A stretch of DNA of 64,000 bases from Gilichinskyi gelida (GTDB taxonomy: Bacteria; Acidobacteriota; Thermoanaerobaculia; Gp7-AA8). The notes under the pieces are model-generated. The model did no database searches, was not told the DNA's origin, and saw only the letters and a program-made list of their open reading frames with translations. This document shows, piece after piece, positions 51,447 through 61,546 of the stretch. Positions within the stretch are counted from its first letter, which is position 1; each line of letters begins with the position of its first letter. A program made the translations under genes and the position numbers. The stretch lies in NCBI GenBank assembly GCA_038040385.1, contig JBBPII010000011.1, positions 1 to 64,000 of the forward strand, given 5' to 3'.

Positions 51447-52588
51447 TGCATGAAGGTCGCGATCGCGGAGCTCTCCGGCCCGTACGCCACGCGCACGCGG
51501 TTGCCGTCGAGCGCCGCGCGCGGCTCCACGCCGCGGGTCTTCAGGAAGGCGACGTAGCCGTCGCGGAACGCCGCGGCTCGCTCGGCATTTTCCCAGCGCG
51601 TTTCGGCCAGGACGCTGCCGCCGCGGGTGACGATCACGCGATCGTCGACCCAGCCCCGGACGGTGTCGCCGGCGAGGAAGCGCCAGTGGAACTCGCCGAG
51701 GTGCTCCACGGTGAGCGCGTTGTCGGCGCGCGAGTCGAACGACGGCGCGGGCGAGGAAGGAGCGTCGAGGCGCGCGAAGTACGCGTCGAGGTTGAGGATC
51801 TCCGTCGTGGAACGCGGCGGATTCGCGTGCATCCTGTCGATCATCTTCCAGCCGCCGCGCTTGTAGCCTTCCACCACCAGCTTCATCCCGTTGAAATAGG
51901 GGAACTTGAGCGACTCGGTGAAGTAACGCGGCGTGTCGGGATCGACGAACTTGTCGCCGACCGTGGCATCGGTGAGCCAGTCCAGCGCGGTCGGACTCTT
52001 CATCGCCTCGTCGAGCGACTGCCCCGCCTTCTCCAGCATCCACGCCGTCATCACCAGCGAGGCCTCCCCCTCCACCAGCGCGTGATAGGCCATCTCCGCG
52101 TCGGTGTCGCGGCGGAGCTTCTCCTCCCGTTCGCCGGCGTGGAAGCGCTGGTCCTGCAGCGCGTGGGTGAGCTCGTGGACGGCGATGGCCTCCTGCAACA
52201 TCTCCGCGCTGCCGGCCTCCTTGGCCATCGCCGGGAGCTCGCGGATGGCGTAGTAGACGTGGGCGTGGGGGTCGTAGAAGGCGAGCACCTGCGACTGATA
52301 GAGATTGAGCATCTGGCCGAGGACGTCGGGGGTCTTCGGATCGACGAGCTGGAGCGTACGGAGGATGCGGACGTAATCGTCGATCGAGTACGGCAGCGAC
52401 TTGGCGATCTGCTCGCGCAGGAGCTTCGGCAGGTCGGCGCGATCGACCGTCCGCTGCTTCACGCCGCCGGTGAACGTCACGCCGCGGAGTCGCTCCACGT
52501 CCTTCATCGCCCGGTCGAGCGAAGCGGCGGAGAGCTCGGCGCCGAAGAGGCCGAGGGCGAACAGGAGGGCGGAAAGGCGGCGGAACAT
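51443..52588 (-). CDS. Secreted HExxH zinc metallopeptidase
   Basis: 381 residues. Signal peptide ends near ELSAA (20-22). The zinc-binding HELTH is at 138-142 in the longer VHELTHALQDQ stretch, with a third ligand probably Glu173 or Glu175 of LVEGEASLV. This arrangement is that of small gluzincin-like peptidases with a HELTHALQDQ motif, frequent in Acidobacteriota and Deltaproteobacteria. Substrate unknown. First gene of a unit with the 93-residue protein; divergently placed from rsbW (60 bases between starts). Confidence 0.88.
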   Translation of the reverse strand: MFRRLSALLFALGLFGAELSAASLDRAMKDVERLRGVTFTGGVKQRTVDRADLPKLLREQIAKSLPYSIDDYVRILRTLQLVDPKTPDVLGQMLNLYQSQVLAFYDPHAHVYYAIRELPAMAKEAGSAEMLQEAIAVHELTHALQDQRFHAGEREEKLRRDTDAEMAYHALVEGEASLVMTAWMLEKAGQSLDEAMKSPTALDWLTDATVGDKFVDPDTPRYFTESLKFPYFNGMKLVVEGYKRGGWKMIDRMHANPPRSTTEILNLDAYFARLDAPSSPAPSFDSRADNALTVEHLGEFHWRFLAGDTVRGWVDDRVIVTRGGSVLAETRWENAERAAAFRDGYVAFLKTRGVEPRAALDGNRVRVAYGPESSAIATFMQ

Positions 52589-52648
52589 GCGCTAGCGAAC
52601 GATGCGTAAACCCCTGTGATTCCGCTACAATCGCCCGCGATTCAAACG

Positions 52649-53101
52649 ATGGCACGTGACGGCGAGCGCATCGAGATCACCATCAGCAGCCGATTTGAGA
52701 ACATCGAATTGGTTCAGGTGATCGCGGAACATCTCTGCGAAAACGCAGGGCTGGACGAAGACGGATCGCATTGGATCGGCATGGCGGTCCGCGAAGCCGT
52801 GGCGAATGCCATCAAGCACGGCAACAAGCTCGACATCCGCAAGAAGGTCAGCGCCGTCTTCGAGCTTCGGGGGCCCGAGCTGGAGATTCGGATCTCGGAC
52901 GAGGGAGAAGGATTCGACCCGGAAAAGGTCAGCGATCCGCTCAATCCGCAAAACCTGATGAAGACCAGCGGCCGCGGCATCTTCTACATGAAAACCTTCA
53001 TGGACCAGATCCGTTATTCGTTCACCGCCGGGGGCGGTACATTGTTGTTCATGACCAAGAACCTGGCGAAGGGAAGCGGCATCGCCAGCAGCAAAGCATG
53101 A
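52649..53101 (+). CDS. RsbW-type anti-sigma factor serine kinase
   Basis: 150 residues of the GHKL ATPase family. N-box REAVANAIKHGNK near residue 51, G1 box SDEGEGFDPE near 94 and G2 box TSGRGIFYMK near 115. Such proteins bind a sigma factor and, using ATP, phosphorylate and inactivate their STAS antagonist. No sigma factor gene is in the window, so the target may be remote or may be another regulator. The ATG 52649 is preferred to a GTG 11 codons earlier. Followed 43 bases later by the STAS gene. Confidence 0.88.
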   Translation: MARDGERIEITISSRFENIELVQVIAEHLCENAGLDEDGSHWIGMAVREAVANAIKHGNKLDIRKKVSAVFELRGPELEIRISDEGEGFDPEKVSDPLNPQNLMKTSGRGIFYMKTFMDQIRYSFTAGGGTLLFMTKNLAKGSGIASSKA

Positions 53102-53105
53102 TAAA

Positions 53106-53133
53106 AGCTCTCAGTTCTGAGAGCTGACAGCTA
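53106..53133. repeat. Four 7-base units AGCTCTC-type
   Basis: AGCTCTC, AGTTCTG, AGAGCTG, ACAGCTA: 28 bases, also forming an AGCTCTCAG/CTGAGAGCT hairpin. Fills the space between the kinase and STAS genes and ends just before the ribosome site. Confidence 0.8.
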
Positions 53134-53143
53134 AGGAGAAGAC

Positions 53144-53479
53144 ATGAAAGCCACCTCTCGCGACGCAAACGGTGTGGAGATCGTCAAGCTCGAGGGAAAG
53201 ATCACCATCGGATCTGGCGATTCCCAGCTCCGTGAAGTCATCAGCAACGCCATCAGCAACGGCAAGAGCAAGATCCTGCTCGACATGAGCGGCGTCACCA
53301 CCATCGACTCGTCGGGCATCGGCGAGCTGGTCGGCTCCTACACCACGGTGGCCAATCGCGGCGGGAAGCTCAAGCTGCTCCACCTTCCGGCCAAGCTCAA
53401 CGAGCTGCTGCACGTCACGCAGCTCATCACGGTGTTCGAGGTCTACGAGGACGAGCAGGAAGCGCTGAAGAGCTTCTAG
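53144..53479 (+). CDS. STAS anti-sigma factor antagonist (RsbV/SpoIIAA-like)
   Basis: 111 residues. The phosphorylatable serine is in TIDSSGIGEL (Ser56/Ser57). The unphosphorylated form would bind the kinase encoded just upstream and free its target. AAGGAGAAG ribosome site six bases before the ATG. Its TAG shares the palindrome CTAG with the stop of the convergent gene (overlap of four bases). Confidence 0.92.
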   Translation: MKATSRDANGVEIVKLEGKITIGSGDSQLREVISNAISNGKSKILLDMSGVTTIDSSGIGELVGSYTTVANRGGKLKLLHLPAKLNELLHVTQLITVFEVYEDEQEALKSF

Positions 53480-54120
53480 CTCCGGCCGCGGCGCCGCCCG
53501 CGCGACGTTGACGATGCGGCGTCGTCCGGTAGGACGCCGGCGACGCGCCACCGCATCGGCAGGGTGTTCGTCACCACCGTCTCGTTTCCTTCCACCCACT
53601 GCGTGAAGAGCGCCTCGGCTAGTCGCGGGTCGTGCACCGCCTTCTCCGGGATATCGATCAGCTTCTCGAACGGCTTGGTCTCGCCGAGGAAGTTGACGCG
53701 CAGCCGCAGCTTGTTCGGACGCTGCGTAAACGGCGTGGAGGCCGGACTTTGCAGAATCGACACGCGCGCCGCCCCCTGGAAGCTCTTCTTCCCGCCTGAC
53801 GGGATGGAGATCAGCCGCGGCAGGAAATTCGCGCCGGGGATTTCCGACCCGATGTCGACCGTCACCATCAGCGCATCCGCATCGTAGGTGGCGTTCAGGA
53901 CCAGGTCGGCGACCAGGATGGTCGACGAGCGATTGTTGGTGATGTCGTACTTGATGGGGATGTTGACGTTGGGACCGAGGGTGTCGCCATAGACCTCGGC
54001 GTCGATGCGAACGTCGTTCTCGGTCCCGACCACCCTCCGCGGCTCCGACATGTCGACAGGCTTAGTCGACGAGCAGGCGGCGAGAGTGAAGAGCAGCAGC
54101 GCAGTCGAAGCGCGTTTCAC
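53476..54120 (-). CDS. Lipoprotein, paralogue of the 54173 protein
   Basis: 214 residues. From the GTG at 54118-54120 (GGAGG eight bases upstream) it begins with a signal whose lipobox is LAAC, so it is a lipoprotein. The mature part starts PRRVVGTENDVRIDAEVYGD and is beta-rich, with two pairs of motifs shared with the next gene upstream (PRRxVGxExDxRxDAE, and a C-terminal LPMRWR tail only here). Role unknown; likely periplasmic. A gene pair after lepA. Confidence 0.75.
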   Translation of the reverse strand: MKRASTALLLFTLAACSSTKPVDMSEPRRVVGTENDVRIDAEVYGDTLGPNVNIPIKYDITNNRSSTILVADLVLNATYDADALMVTVDIGSEIPGANFLPRLISIPSGGKKSFQGAARVSILQSPASTPFTQRPNKLRLRVNFLGETKPFEKLIDIPEKAVHDPRLAEALFTQWVEGNETVVTNTLPMRWRVAGVLPDDAASSTSRGRRRGRS

Positions 54121-54172
54121 GTGAACATCCTCCGTTAGGGCGAAGAACGCAACTCTGCGCTTGCAAAATTGC

Positions 54173-54748
54173 TCAGAAGCCGCCGCCGGCGTCGACCCAG
54201 CGGTCGAACGACTCATCGTTCAACGGCGGCGCCGCGGCGGTCTTGTTCTGCTGCTCGATGAGCGCCATGAACGGCTTCACGTCGCGAAGGACCGTGACTT
54301 TGATCTGCACGAAGCGCGGAATCGGCAGCCAGGGCGTGCGCACACTCGGCGTCATGATGGTGACCGTGCCGGAGCCGCGGAAGGTCTTCGTCTCGCCCGG
54401 CGCGATGATCACCAGGTGCGGCATGGTCTCGCCGTCCGGCACCTCGGCGCCGAACGTGACGGTGATGGTCTGCGCGTCGGGGTCGTAGCTCGCCTCGGAC
54501 CTCTTGTCGGCGAACGCGATCGGCGCCGGCGTCAGGTTCTGGATTTGATAGGTGACGCCGAGGGTGGTGTGGGAGGAGACCGAATCCTGCGCCAGCTCCG
54601 CGTCGACGCGGAAGTCATCCTCGCGCCCGACGGCGCGCCGAGGATCGCGCATGTTGACCTTCGCGGCCTCGGCAGCAGTGGCTACGGCAATGAGAAGAAC
54701 GGTCAGGGCGACGGCCCTGCTCCCGGTCGGCCAACAGCCAACGGTCAA
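54173..54748 (-). CDS. Exported protein, paralogue of the 53476 lipoprotein
   Basis: 191 residues with signal VALTVLLIAVATAAEA; mature start near AKVNMRDPRRAVGREDDFRVDAELAQD. The PRR-VG-E-D-R-DAE string matches the neighbour. The start is unsettled: only a TTG at 54746-54748 is open after the lepA stop, and this TTG and the next few codons belong to a four-heptad repeat (54729-54756). Function unknown. Lies 12 bases after lepA. Confidence 0.7.
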   Translation of the reverse strand: MTVGCWPTGSRAVALTVLLIAVATAAEAAKVNMRDPRRAVGREDDFRVDAELAQDSVSSHTTLGVTYQIQNLTPAPIAFADKRSEASYDPDAQTITVTFGAEVPDGETMPHLVIIAPGETKTFRGSGTVTIMTPSVRTPWLPIPRFVQIKVTVLRDVKPFMALIEQQNKTAAAPPLNDESFDRWVDAGGGF

Positions 54749-54756
54749 CAGCGAAC
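54729..54756. repeat. Four 7-base units at a gene start
   Basis: On the minus strand GTTCGCT, GTTGACC, GTTGGCT, GTTGGCC. The second unit supplies the probable TTG start of the 54173-54748 gene. Confidence 0.9.
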
Positions 54757-54760
54757 CCCG

Positions 54761-56542
<1,782 letters not shown>

Positions 56543-56591
56543 TGCGCGGCCGTCCGTCTAACACGAAAGGCCGGGGTTGTCATCCCGACGC

Positions 56592-58100
56592 TCAAGTGAG
56601 ACCGAGCGCCGCCAGATCCTCGAATTTGCACACCCGCGCGACGAACTCACCAATCGGCAGCGGCTCCCGGTCGATGGTGATCTCCACCAAAGTGGTGGTG
56701 AAGGGGAAAAAGAGCTGGTAGGGACTGTCCTCCTGCATGAATGGAGAGAGGTTGAGATGGATCTCGGTCGGACGGGAATCGCGCCGCAGCTCGAACTCAG
56801 GGTCTGACTCGCCGGGAAGCTTTTTCAGTTCCTCCTCCGGCGGAAAGCCTTTGTTGCTCTCGCCGTTGTAGGCCACCAGGAACGTACCCGATGAAAGTGT
56901 GACGCGCATCCACAGCGCGCCGGTGACCTCTTCGCGCAACTGGGTGAGGTCGACGTGATAGCTGCGAAAGCTCTTGTCGGCCTGATACGCCCACAGGTCG
57001 AGGTCGAAGGGGAGCGCGTCCGCCTTCCCGTCCTTCACGTTGAAAAGCTCCACGTGATAGTCGCGAATCGGATCGCCGCGCTCGTCGATCATGTGGATCA
57101 CGAAGTGCTGCCAATCGTCTTTCGGCTTGTTTCCCTTAGTGTACTTCGCCGCGTCATCGAGCCATTTGTCGAAATCGGCCTTCGTCGCGACGTTGAGCGC
57201 CTGTACAACGAGGTCGGCCATGCCTGCCTCGGGTTGGCTCATGATCGTGCCGTGATTGCGGTCGTCCACGAAGACGACCGGCGCCGTCACTCCGTGGGGA
57301 ATGGCGGGAACGACCCGTTTCTCATTCCCCTCCTCTTTCGTCAGATCGACCGAGAACTTGAGGCTATCGAGCGATACGCCTGCCCACCGCACGGTTCCGT
57401 CGGTTCCGGGCTTGTTGACCAGCTTGCGGAAGCCGCCGTATGCGACGTTGCCGCAGAAGATGAACGGGTACGGCGTCGTGTCGCTCGGACCGTAGAAGAT
57501 GATCGGCTTGCCGTCTTCGTCCTTTCCGAACAGATCGCGATGCGCGAGATCCCACGTGAAACGGCTCGCCAGCTCCAGGGCGTCCAGGATGAGATCGCCC
57601 GCCTCGAGAAAGTCGGGAGCATTCTCGATATCCGTCGACTTGTTGCCCTTGAATACTGAACCGAGCCAGCCGCGCCCCTGCGCGGCGAGCGGCGAGCCCC
57701 ACGTCGCCGGCGCGAAGCCGATCAGATGCCGCAGACGGTTGCGGCGCGAGAGATCGTCGCGATTTGCTGTCAGCCACGAGCGAAGCACGAGCATGCCGGT
57801 GGAGTGGACGATGGCGTCGAAGTCGCCGGTGATTCCTTTCTTCCGCAGCGCGCGGTCGAAGCCTTCGGCCAGATCTTTGACGGTGACTTCATTCGTCAGC
57901 GACTTGTACGTGACGATGTTGATCGTCTCGATGGTGAAGCCGCGTTTCTTCAGCACTTCAGCCCATGGCACGAACGACTTCCCCACATCGGAGTACCCGT
58001 GCACGAGCACCACCGGACGCTTCGGGTTCGCCGCCATCTCTCCGCCCATCGGTCCGTCTCCTTCTTTGCCACCGCCGAACAGCCTGCTGAAGAGACCCAT
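56592..58100 (-). CDS. Alpha/beta hydrolase, lipase-like
   Basis: 502 residues. VVLVHGYSDVGKSF near residue 30 is the oxyanion loop and HSTGM (Ser100) the nucleophile elbow, in H-S-x-G form. The middle keeps PATWGSPLAAQG, like lipases of the LipA/class 2 type, and the C-terminal half (about 330-502) is a beta-rich domain that may bind a carrier or membrane. No signal peptide, hence cytoplasmic by sequence, which is odd for a lipase. Asp and His of the triad cannot be fixed by eye. Lies 49 bases upstream of lepA. Confidence 0.75.
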   Translation of the reverse strand: MGLFSRLFGGGKEGDGPMGGEMAANPKRPVVLVHGYSDVGKSFVPWAEVLKKRGFTIETINIVTYKSLTNEVTVKDLAEGFDRALRKKGITGDFDAIVHSTGMLVLRSWLTANRDDLSRRNRLRHLIGFAPATWGSPLAAQGRGWLGSVFKGNKSTDIENAPDFLEAGDLILDALELASRFTWDLAHRDLFGKDEDGKPIIFYGPSDTTPYPFIFCGNVAYGGFRKLVNKPGTDGTVRWAGVSLDSLKFSVDLTKEEGNEKRVVPAIPHGVTAPVVFVDDRNHGTIMSQPEAGMADLVVQALNVATKADFDKWLDDAAKYTKGNKPKDDWQHFVIHMIDERGDPIRDYHVELFNVKDGKADALPFDLDLWAYQADKSFRSYHVDLTQLREEVTGALWMRVTLSSGTFLVAYNGESNKGFPPEEELKKLPGESDPEFELRRDSRPTEIHLNLSPFMQEDSPYQLFFPFTTTLVEITIDREPLPIGEFVARVCKFEDLAALGLT

Positions 58101-58131
58101 GCTCTAGGAGAGTCGGGGGCGAAGGTTTTCC

Positions 58132-58614
58132 CTACCGGCTAAGCAGCCGTTCGACGATGATCACGTCGCGCCAGACGCCGTCGAGCTTCGCGTGGCGCTC
58201 GTAGCGGCCCACCTCCCGGAAGCCGACGCTGCGCAACACGCCGCGGCTGGCGGCGTTCTCCGGAAAGACGCGCGAGACCAGCTTCCAGAAGCCGGCGGCG
58301 CGCGCGGCGTCGATGAGGGCGTTCATGGCCATCCGCCCGGCGCCGCGGCCGCGGGCCTCGCGCGCCGCGTACACCGAGAACTCCGCGATGCCGGCGTAGC
58401 AATCGCGCGGCCGGTAATCCGAGGTGGAGGCGAAGGCGATGATTTCGCCGTCGTCCTCCACCACCACGACCGGATGCCGGCCGTCGAACCACCGCTCGAC
58501 GTCGTCCGCCGAGCGGTGGCGCGTCTCGAAGGTGGCGCCGCGGTCGTCGATGCCGTCGTTGTAGATGCGCGCGATCGCCGCGGCGTCGGCGGGCGTCGCC
58601 GGTCGCGCGCGCAT
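58132..58614 (-). CDS. GNAT acetyltransferase (PAT-like)
   Basis: 160 residues. The N-terminal ARPATPADAAAIARIYN and AEFSVYAAREARGRGAG (acetyl-CoA pyrophosphate loop) with a following GFREVGRYERHAKLDG are typical of phosphinothricin N-acetyltransferase-like enzymes; substrate is unproven. An ATG at 58612-58614 is taken; a GTG two codons earlier (58618-58620) would overlap the S46 stop (GTGA) and is equally plausible. Last gene of the S46 unit. Confidence 0.85.
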   Translation of the reverse strand: MRARPATPADAAAIARIYNDGIDDRGATFETRHRSADDVERWFDGRHPVVVVEDDGEIIAFASTSDYRPRDCYAGIAEFSVYAAREARGRGAGRMAMNALIDAARAAGFWKLVSRVFPENAASRGVLRSVGFREVGRYERHAKLDGVWRDVIIVERLLSR

Positions 58615-58616
58615 CG

Positions 58617-60683
58617 TCACTTCCCGGTCAGCTCCTTCACCACATCGCTCGCGCCGTAGATCTTCCTCAGCGCCGCGATGATCCCGGCGGAGTGCACGGA
58701 GACGGAGCGGCCCACGCGGTCGTCGAACTGGTAGTCCCACGGCAGCGACTGCAGGTTGCCGTCGAAGATGATGCCGACGAACTCGCCGGCGCGATTGACC
58801 ACCGGGCTGCCGGAGTTGCCGCCGATGATGTCGGCGGTGTTGACGAAGTTGAACGGCGTCGCGTCGTTGTCGACCACCGCCTTCTTGGCCGTCCAGCTCT
58901 TCGGCAGCGCGAACGGCTCCTTGTTGGCGTGCGCGGCGGCGTGCTCGAAGGTGTCGCCGATGGTCGTGCGCCACGAAATCTTCTTCCCGTTTTCCTCGAA
59001 GCCCTTCACCGGGCCGAAGGAGAGGCGGAGGGTGAAGGTGGCGTCGGGATAGGTGTCGCCGCCGCTGGCCTTGAACGTGGCGTTGGCGATCTTGGCGTAC
59101 GCCTGCTGCAGCGGCTCGTCGACGCTTTCCTCGTATGTCTTGCGCAGCTCGCGCGAGCGCGCGTCGACCATGCGGGCCACCAGGATCATCGGATCGGTCG
59201 AGGCGTCGATCGCCGCCTTACCGCCCTCGCCGAGCTGCTTGCGGACGGCCGCGTCGCGCAGCTTGCTGCTGCGAACCAGCTCCGAGGCTCGCTCCTGCGG
59301 CGATTTGCCACTGAGCACCTGCTTCACCAGCGGATCGTTCACGCCCATCGTCTCCAGCCAGTGCGCCAGCGAGTCCGACAGCTCGACGATTTCCAGGTCC
59401 TCGTAGATCGGCGCCTCGGAATAGAGTCCCTGCTTGAGCGACTCGAGGTTCGATTCGCGGAACTCGCGCAGACGATCGGCGTTCGGCTTCGCCGACTCGT
59501 CGCCGAGGCGCAGCAGCGTGCGCGCGGAGCTGAAGAGATGGCTGTTGAAGGCGACGCCGCCTTCGAGGAAACGGTACTCCATGGCGAACGGACGGTAGGT
59601 TTCGAAGGCCTTCTCGACCATCGACCAGGCGTCGCCGTATTGCGCCTTCATCTGCGGATCGCTTTCGACCTTCTGCCGCAGCGCGGCCTCGGCGTCGGCC
59701 TTCTTCTTCATGATGGCGGGATCCTGCAGGCCGGCGATGCGGCCGAGGTACGCCTTGCGCGAGTTCTTCACCCCGAACAGGTCGTCGTGCGCGCGGCGGT
59801 CGTTCTCCACGCTGCGCTCCGCGTAGGTGTCGAGCAGCACTTCGCGACGCCGGAGGAGATTGAGGTTGAACGGATAGGTGACGTCGCGGAAGAACTCGAG
59901 ATGGAAGAGCGAGTTGAGGCGATTGGTGCGGCCGGGATGGCCGGAGACGAAGGTGATCTCGCCCTCCTTCGCCCCCGCCGCGCTCCACTTCAGATACTCG
60001 GTGGGACGGACCGCCTTGCCGTTCTCGTACGCGCGAAAGAAGCAGACGTCGAGGTCATAGCGCGGGTACTCGAAGTTGTCGGGATCGCCGCCGAAGAACG
60101 CGATGGCCACTTCCGGCGCGAAGACCAGGCGCACGTCCGTGTACTTCTTGTAGCGATAGAGGTGGTACTCGCCGCCCTGGAAGAGCGTGACCACGTCGCT
60201 GCGCAGGCCGGTCTTCTCCGTCGACTCCTGCTCGATGGTGCTCATCACCGCACGGCGCGCCCGCTGCGCCTCGGCTGTCGACATCGCCGGCGTCACCGCG
60301 GCCTGCACGCGCGGGGTGACGTCCTCGATGCTCATGAGGACGTTCAGCTCGAGGTCGAGGCACTTCACTTCCTCCGCCGCCGTCTTGGCGTGGAAGCCGG
60401 TGACGACGTAGTCGCGCTTCTCCGTCGAGATCTTCGCCAGGCAATCGAGACCGACGTGATGGTTGGTCAGGACCAGGCCGTTCGCGGAGACGAACGAGCC
60501 GGAGCCGCCGCTGTTGAAGCGGACCGACGCCTTCTGCAGATGGTCGAGCCACGCCTGCGACGGTTCGAATCCGTAGCGCTGCTTGAGCAGCGCGCGAGGC
60601 GGACGGTTGAAAAGCCACATGCCCTCGTCGGCGACGAGCGGCGCGGCGAAGACGAGCAGAGTGAGAATGATCAGTTTGCGCAT
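58617..60683 (-). CDS. S46 dipeptidyl-peptidase, DPP7-like
   Basis: 688 residues. Signal peptide 1-18, then the S46 N-terminus (ADEGMWLFN). Catalytic His in NHHVG at about 75 and Ser in GGNSGSPV near 624. After the Ser, FDGN carries Gly where DPP11 has Arg, indicating preference for hydrophobic P1 residues as in DPP7. It removes dipeptides from periplasmic oligopeptides. Length is near the family norm of 700. Downstream GNAT gene overlaps or abuts. Confidence 0.93.
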   Translation of the reverse strand: MRKLIILTLLVFAAPLVADEGMWLFNRPPRALLKQRYGFEPSQAWLDHLQKASVRFNSGGSGSFVSANGLVLTNHHVGLDCLAKISTEKRDYVVTGFHAKTAAEEVKCLDLELNVLMSIEDVTPRVQAAVTPAMSTAEAQRARRAVMSTIEQESTEKTGLRSDVVTLFQGGEYHLYRYKKYTDVRLVFAPEVAIAFFGGDPDNFEYPRYDLDVCFFRAYENGKAVRPTEYLKWSAAGAKEGEITFVSGHPGRTNRLNSLFHLEFFRDVTYPFNLNLLRRREVLLDTYAERSVENDRRAHDDLFGVKNSRKAYLGRIAGLQDPAIMKKKADAEAALRQKVESDPQMKAQYGDAWSMVEKAFETYRPFAMEYRFLEGGVAFNSHLFSSARTLLRLGDESAKPNADRLREFRESNLESLKQGLYSEAPIYEDLEIVELSDSLAHWLETMGVNDPLVKQVLSGKSPQERASELVRSSKLRDAAVRKQLGEGGKAAIDASTDPMILVARMVDARSRELRKTYEESVDEPLQQAYAKIANATFKASGGDTYPDATFTLRLSFGPVKGFEENGKKISWRTTIGDTFEHAAAHANKEPFALPKSWTAKKAVVDNDATPFNFVNTADIIGGNSGSPVVNRAGEFVGIIFDGNLQSLPWDYQFDDRVGRSVSVHSAGIIAALRKIYGASDVVKELTGK

Positions 60684-60724
60684 TGAAGCCTCCTACATCG
60701 CCGCGGATTCTATAATCGCCCGCC

Positions 60725-61513
60725 ATGGACTTCGGTATCACCGGCCGGGTGGCGATGGTCGCAGCCGCCTCTAAGGGTTTGGGACGCGCCATCGCCGAGG
60801 CGCTCGCGGGCGAAGGGTGCCGCCTTTCCATCTGCTCCCGGTCGGTCGAATCGCTGGAGCCGGCGCGGACGGCAATCGCGGCATCGGGCGCCGAGGTGCT
60901 CACCGTGGCGTGCGACGTCACGAAGGGCGACGACCTGAAACGATGGTTCGACGAGACCATCGTCCGCTTCGGGCAGGTGGACATCCTCGTCACCAACACC
61001 GGCGGCCCCCCCGCCGCCGCCTTCCTCGATCTGAGCGAAGAGCAGTGGCACGCCGGCGTCGAGGGGACGCTGATGAACGTCGTCCGGCTGTCGAAGCTGG
61101 TGATTCCCGACATGCAGAAACGGAAGTGGGGACGCATCGTGCACCTCACGTCGCTGGTGGCCAAGCAGCCGCTGCCGGTGCTGACGATCTCCAGCACGCT
61201 GCGCGCCGGCCTCTCCGCGCTGACCAAGACGCTTGCCGACCAGGTCGCCCCCGACAACATCCTGGTCAACGCCGTGCTCCCCGGCCACCACCTCACCGAC
61301 CGCCAGCTCGAGCTGGCGGAGATCCGCGCCAAGCAGCAGGGAATCACGCCGGAGCAATACCTCGCCAACGCGGTGAAGGACATCCCTCTCGGCCGCTATG
61401 GCCGCCCCGAGGAGCTGGCCAACGTGGTGGCGTTTCTCTGCAGCGAGCGCGCGAGCTACGTCACCGGCACGAGCATCCAGGTCGACGGCGGCTACATCCG
61501 GTTCACGTTCTGA
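60725..61513 (+). CDS. SDR oxidoreductase lacking the Tyr-Lys pair
   Basis: 262 residues with a Rossmann fold and TGRVAMVAAASKGLGRA cofactor loop. The usual NNAG is replaced by TNTGGPP (90-96). Ser143 (TSL) is kept, but the S-x12-Y-x3-K pattern reads S-x12-S(156)-x3-R(160), so the usual proton relay is missing. The C-terminus GYGRPEELANVVAFLCSER...VDGGYIRFTF is of FabG type. Such divergent members are known as FabG-like, of uncertain activity. Divergent from the S46 gene, 41 bases between starts. Confidence 0.85.
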   Translation: MDFGITGRVAMVAAASKGLGRAIAEALAGEGCRLSICSRSVESLEPARTAIAASGAEVLTVACDVTKGDDLKRWFDETIVRFGQVDILVTNTGGPPAAAFLDLSEEQWHAGVEGTLMNVVRLSKLVIPDMQKRKWGRIVHLTSLVAKQPLPVLTISSTLRAGLSALTKTLADQVAPDNILVNAVLPGHHLTDRQLELAEIRAKQQGITPEQYLANAVKDIPLGRYGRPEELANVVAFLCSERASYVTGTSIQVDGGYIRFTF

Positions 61514-61546
61514 GGCGCGGCGGTTCGGTGAAGATGTACTTCATCC

